64,000 nucleotides of DNA from JAAYYM01 sp964631375 (GTDB taxonomy: Bacteria; Bacillota; Clostridia; Lachnospirales; Lachnospiraceae). A program made the translations under genes and the position numbers. The DNA lies in the NCBI GenBank assembly GCA_964631375.1, contig CAZVYQ010000001.1, positions 62,001-126,000 on the forward strand, in the 5' to 3' direction. The notes beneath the pieces were generated by a model. That model searched no databases. It was not told the DNA's origin and saw only the letters and a program-made list of their open reading frames with translations. Below are positions 61,472 through 64,000 of the stretch, piece after piece (positions within the stretch are counted from its first letter, which is position 1; each line of letters opens with the position of its first letter).

Positions 61472-62854
61472 TCAAAGTCTGCCTACTCCCTTTTCAATTT
61501 CATCAAAAGATAAATGAGAATATCCCAATATAATCTCATTGTCATGAGCCCGTTCTTGATTGAGGTAATAACTCTCTGTTCGGTATATCTGTACACCTCG
61601 AAGCTGCAATTCTCTCTCAGTTTCCTTCGTAAAACTTCTGTTATGAAATCGTACAACCAGATGCATGCCTGTAGAATGACCCAGTAATGTAAATTCTCCC
61701 GGAAAATGCTCTGACAATTCATTCACCAGCCTGTTTCGTTTCCTATCATACAATTTCTTCATCTTCCAGATATGCTTTTCAAAACGTCCGGTTTCTATAA
61801 ATTTTGCCAATGTATATTGACTTAGCACATCTGTATGTACATCGGAATACTTTTTCAATTCAATACAAGAATCAAGTAATTTGTTCGGTATTATCATGAA
61901 ACCAAGTCGAAGTGCCGGAGCCAAAAGCTTACTGAATGAGCCAAGATAGATAACGCGTTGAGGATCTAATTCGCATAATGCACTGACCGGCTCCCCTTCA
62001 TATCGAAATTCGCTGTCATAATCGTCCTCAACAATGTAGCAGTCGTTCTGATTCGCATAACGAATCAGCTCCAGACGTCTCGCAATCGGCAAAACACCTC
62101 CCAATGGATATTGATGAGATGGTGTTGTGTAAATAAATGAAACATCTTTCTGTTCTTTTAATAAATCGGTACAAAGTCCATGTTCATCTGCCATAACACC
62201 TTCTATTGAACAACCGGCGCAGGCAATCACCTTACGCAAACCTGCATGCGTAGGGTCTTCAACTATAACCTTTTTATGCTGTGTTTTTAATAAATGAGAG
62301 ATGAGTGACAAACCCTGTGTGGCACCGGAGGTAATCACAATCTGATCGGGATCACAGGACAACCCCCTTGTCCGATACAGATATCTTGAAATAGCCTCTC
62401 TAACTTCCCAGATACCAGCCGTCATGCAATAGCCGTAGGAAGCAGCAGAAATGCTGTAGCACACATCACGATAGAAACTACTCCATTCCTTATACGGGAA
62501 AAACTCAAGGGCAGGGATTCCGGTACAAAAATCAATCAATCCCTCCTGATGAGACTTTTGATTCTGCATAGCAGATGATCTTGACTCAAAAGACGGAGGC
62601 TGATCCAATGTATGTAATCCCTTCGCAACCACAGTCCCTGAGCCCTGACTGGTCTCCAAATATCCTTCTGCAACCAATTGACTATATGCATCAATTACGG
62701 TATTTCTGGATACGGCAAGATCTGTTGATAGTTTCCTGGTTGAAGGAAGACGGGTTCCAGATACCAAAAATCCTCCTAATATCATTTTCCGAATCTGTGT
62801 AGTAATTTGACGTTCCAATGTGAGATCACTGCTACGATCAATAACAATCCACAA
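61472..62854 (-). CDS. MocR-family GntR/aminotransferase-like regulator (PdxR-like)
   Basis: The 460-aa protein has an N-terminal GntR winged helix (about 10-75, 'LPSTRKLSTDLAVSRNTVID') fused to an aminotransferase class I fold. The PLP-lysine segment is 'VIYLGSFSKLLAPALRLGF' and the ring-stacking area is 'YIVEDDYDSEFRY'. MocR regulators use PLP or amino compounds as effectors. Divergent from a LysE exporter with shared repeats between them, so it probably controls that gene. The start is unsure: GTG 62863 or TTG 62854. TTG is 8 bases after AGAGG and gives a family-like N-terminus (MWIVIDRSS). Confidence 0.9.
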   Translation of the reverse strand: MWIVIDRSSDLTLERQITTQIRKMILGGFLVSGTRLPSTRKLSTDLAVSRNTVIDAYSQLVAEGYLETSQGSGTVVAKGLHTLDQPPSFESRSSAMQNQKSHQEGLIDFCTGIPALEFFPYKEWSSFYRDVCYSISAASYGYCMTAGIWEVREAISRYLYRTRGLSCDPDQIVITSGATQGLSLISHLLKTQHKKVIVEDPTHAGLRKVIACAGCSIEGVMADEHGLCTDLLKEQKDVSFIYTTPSHQYPLGGVLPIARRLELIRYANQNDCYIVEDDYDSEFRYEGEPVSALCELDPQRVIYLGSFSKLLAPALRLGFMIIPNKLLDSCIELKKYSDVHTDVLSQYTLAKFIETGRFEKHIWKMKKLYDRKRNRLVNELSEHFPGEFTLLGHSTGMHLVVRFHNRSFTKETERELQLRGVQIYRTESYYLNQERAHDNEIILGYSHLSFDEIEKGVGRL

Positions 62855-62873
62855 GAAAAACACCTCTTTTCAT

Positions 62874-62921
62874 AAGTGGTTCTATATATTTATAAATAAT
62901 GTGGTACTTTTCCGACCACTT
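62874..62921. promoter_or_regulatory. Probable MocR binding repeats between the regulator and lysE-like genes
   Basis: AAGTGGT (62874-62880), GTGGT (62901-62905) and the inverted ACCACTT (62915-62921) precede a -10-like TACAAT at 62931-62936 that has no good -35, as expected for an activated promoter. Confidence 0.55.
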
Positions 62922-62989
62922 CTCAGATGATACAATCCTATCATATTCATAATAAAAAGAGAAGTTTATGAATATTTACAGGAGGCAGT

Positions 62990-63607
62990 ATGAATACATA
63001 TACATTTTTAATCACATCATTGATTATCATTTTAATTCCGGGAACAGGTGTGATTTACACGATATCCCTCGGGATGACCGAAGGAAGAAGAAAGAGCATT
63101 TATGCAGCACTTGGATGTACGGCAGGTATTATCCCACATTTATGCATCAGCATCGCACTATCATCACTTCTCATGCAATTGAACAGCACTGTTTTCACAG
63201 TCATGAAATATCTAGGTGCTTTTTACTTAATCTATCTAGGGCTTGGGATGATGATCAGCAACAAAACCGTACAATTTTCAGAAATGAAAACAGAATCACA
63301 TGCAAGAGCTATTATAAAAAGAGGTATATTGATCAATTTGTTGAATCCAAAGCTGACGCTGTTTTTCTTTTCGTTTCTTCCGCAATATGTCAGCTCTGAC
63401 TCGACTCATTATGTTGCAAAAAGCTTTATACTTGGTGTTATATTTATGGTTTTAACATTAATCGTATTTATTGGGTATGGTCTCTTGGCCGGAAGTGCAA
63501 GGACATGGCTGTGTCAGTCATCCATGCGAATGTCTATTCTCCAAAAATGCTTTGGAATCATCTTCATTGTCTTGGCGGTTCAATTGGCTTTTGACTGCAT
63601 TTTGTAA
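62990..63607 (+). CDS. LysE/RhtB-family amino acid exporter
   Basis: The 205-aa protein has six hydrophobic helices. The N-terminal 'IILIPGTGVIYTISLGMTEG' is the family signature, and 'ILINLLNPKLTLFFFSFLPQY' the second. It exports an amino acid or related compound; RhtB-like members differ widely in substrate. AGGAGG precedes ATG 62990. It is transcribed away from the MocR-type regulator. Confidence 0.92.
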   Translation: MNTYTFLITSLIIILIPGTGVIYTISLGMTEGRRKSIYAALGCTAGIIPHLCISIALSSLLMQLNSTVFTVMKYLGAFYLIYLGLGMMISNKTVQFSEMKTESHARAIIKRGILINLLNPKLTLFFFSFLPQYVSSDSTHYVAKSFILGVIFMVLTLIVFIGYGLLAGSARTWLCQSSMRMSILQKCFGIIFIVLAVQLAFDCIL

Positions 63608-63651
63608 AAGATGCTACTTTCCCTGATACCGATTGGATACCTGCAAAATAT

Positions 63652-64000
63652 TTATATGATAAAGTTCTTCTCTAGAATTTCACGGGTTAGTTGGATCCAG
63701 TCACCGGAGAATTGCGTGCCTTGCAAAATTGCGATGCCTGCTATCCCATGAACGATGGCCCACATATTGATAAAGACTCTCAGCTGATCCTTCATAGATA
63801 CATTTCGATACTGTAGATAAGGTAAAGCATAGCTCTTAAACACCTCAAACGGACGATATGAATTAACCTCTGTGAGATCATCAAAGTTGATGTTGATGTC
63901 CTTTCTGCTGAAAATAAATGTATAATACCGAGGATGATTCAGGAAAAAGCGTACATAACCCGTTGCCAGAGCAAAAGCGACTTCTTGAGGTTTTTGTTGG
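63652..64000 (-). CDS. TetR-family regulator, C-terminal part (5' end beyond the window)
   Basis: The frame is open from the window edge (Gln-Gln-Lys-Pro at 63999) to TAA at 63652-63654, giving about 115 residues without a proper start. 'AFALATGYVRFFLNHPRYY' and 'INMWAIVHGIAGIAILQG' match the ligand-binding C-terminal domain (WHG-type) of TetR regulators. The DNA-binding domain is outside the window. A GTG at 63843 is internal, not the start. Confidence 0.75.
   Translation of the reverse strand, partial: QQKPQEVAFALATGYVRFFLNHPRYYTFIFSRKDININFDDLTEVNSYRPFEVFKSYALPYLQYRNVSMKDQLRVFINMWAIVHGIAGIAILQGTQFSGDWIQLTREILEKNFII

Noticed and set aside
62968..63399. Alternative 143-aa plus-strand frame overlapping the LysE-like gene
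   Set aside because: It has no family features and an improbable composition. The LysE frame has AGGAGG, six helices and the family signature.

Overview
The window looks like a low-GC, strictly anaerobic, endospore-forming Clostridia chromosome, most likely a Lachnospiraceae relative. Three things suggest this: a complete spoIIA operon (spoIIAA-spoIIAB-sigF), an oxygen-sensitive class III ribonucleotide reductase under tandem NrdR boxes, and T-box riboswitches with TTGACA/TATAAT-type promoters and AGGAGG ribosome binding sites. There is no phage, IS element, CRISPR array, tRNA or rRNA. The region is densely packed core genome, mostly on the minus strand.

Layout from left to right. 1-585: 3' end of a membrane glycosyltransferase. 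589-2088: spoIIA operon. 2174-5287: a DUF342 (FapA-like) gene, a tiny 48-residue gene that is easily missed, and a membrane TPR protein, with a promoter at one end and a terminator at the other. 5292-8458: valS behind a valine T-box (specifier GUA). 8504-14375: two large envelope proteins, a seven-SH3 glucosaminidase and a cohesin-like membrane protein with an acidic, then Gln/Tyr-rich cytosolic tail. 14411-17863: an ECF transporter operon (S-A-A-T) under a second T-box. 17870-21363: a flagellar-regulator-like zinc-finger protein and purE-purM-purD.

21416-40655 is the metabolic core. purF-carA-carB-asnB-pyrG-gltB-gltD are tightly linked, with ATGA or longer overlaps at several junctions. Almost every product is a glutamine amidotransferase or its partner subunit, so the block seems to gather the cell's major glutamine-consuming steps (purines, pyrimidines, CTP, Asn, Glu). 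pyrE, a small membrane protein and an M29-like peptidase follow behind a separate promoter. pyrF lies just upstream of purF. The promoter in front of purF runs almost at once into an intrinsic-terminator hairpin, which suggests leader attenuation.

40747-50325: nrdD with a fused thioredoxin-like tail, then a probable seven-gene operon (alpha/beta hydrolase-like DUF2974, MFS, potA-potB-potC-potD, TPR lipoprotein). 50345-56234 is mainly plus strand: an orphan zinc-type ABC ATPase, lepB (minus), an MBOAT/SGNH/acyltransferase-3 cassette and an ECF S component. 56249-61445 holds small envelope-stress style modules: padR-HAAS-DUF4097-pspC, a zinc-ribbon peptide with a double-glycine leader-like start, and DUF2975-XRE-DUF4173. 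61472-64000: a MocR-type regulator divergent from a LysE exporter, then the 3' part of a TetR gene.

All product names come from motif recognition by eye. No search was run. Promoters are called from hexamers and spacing only.
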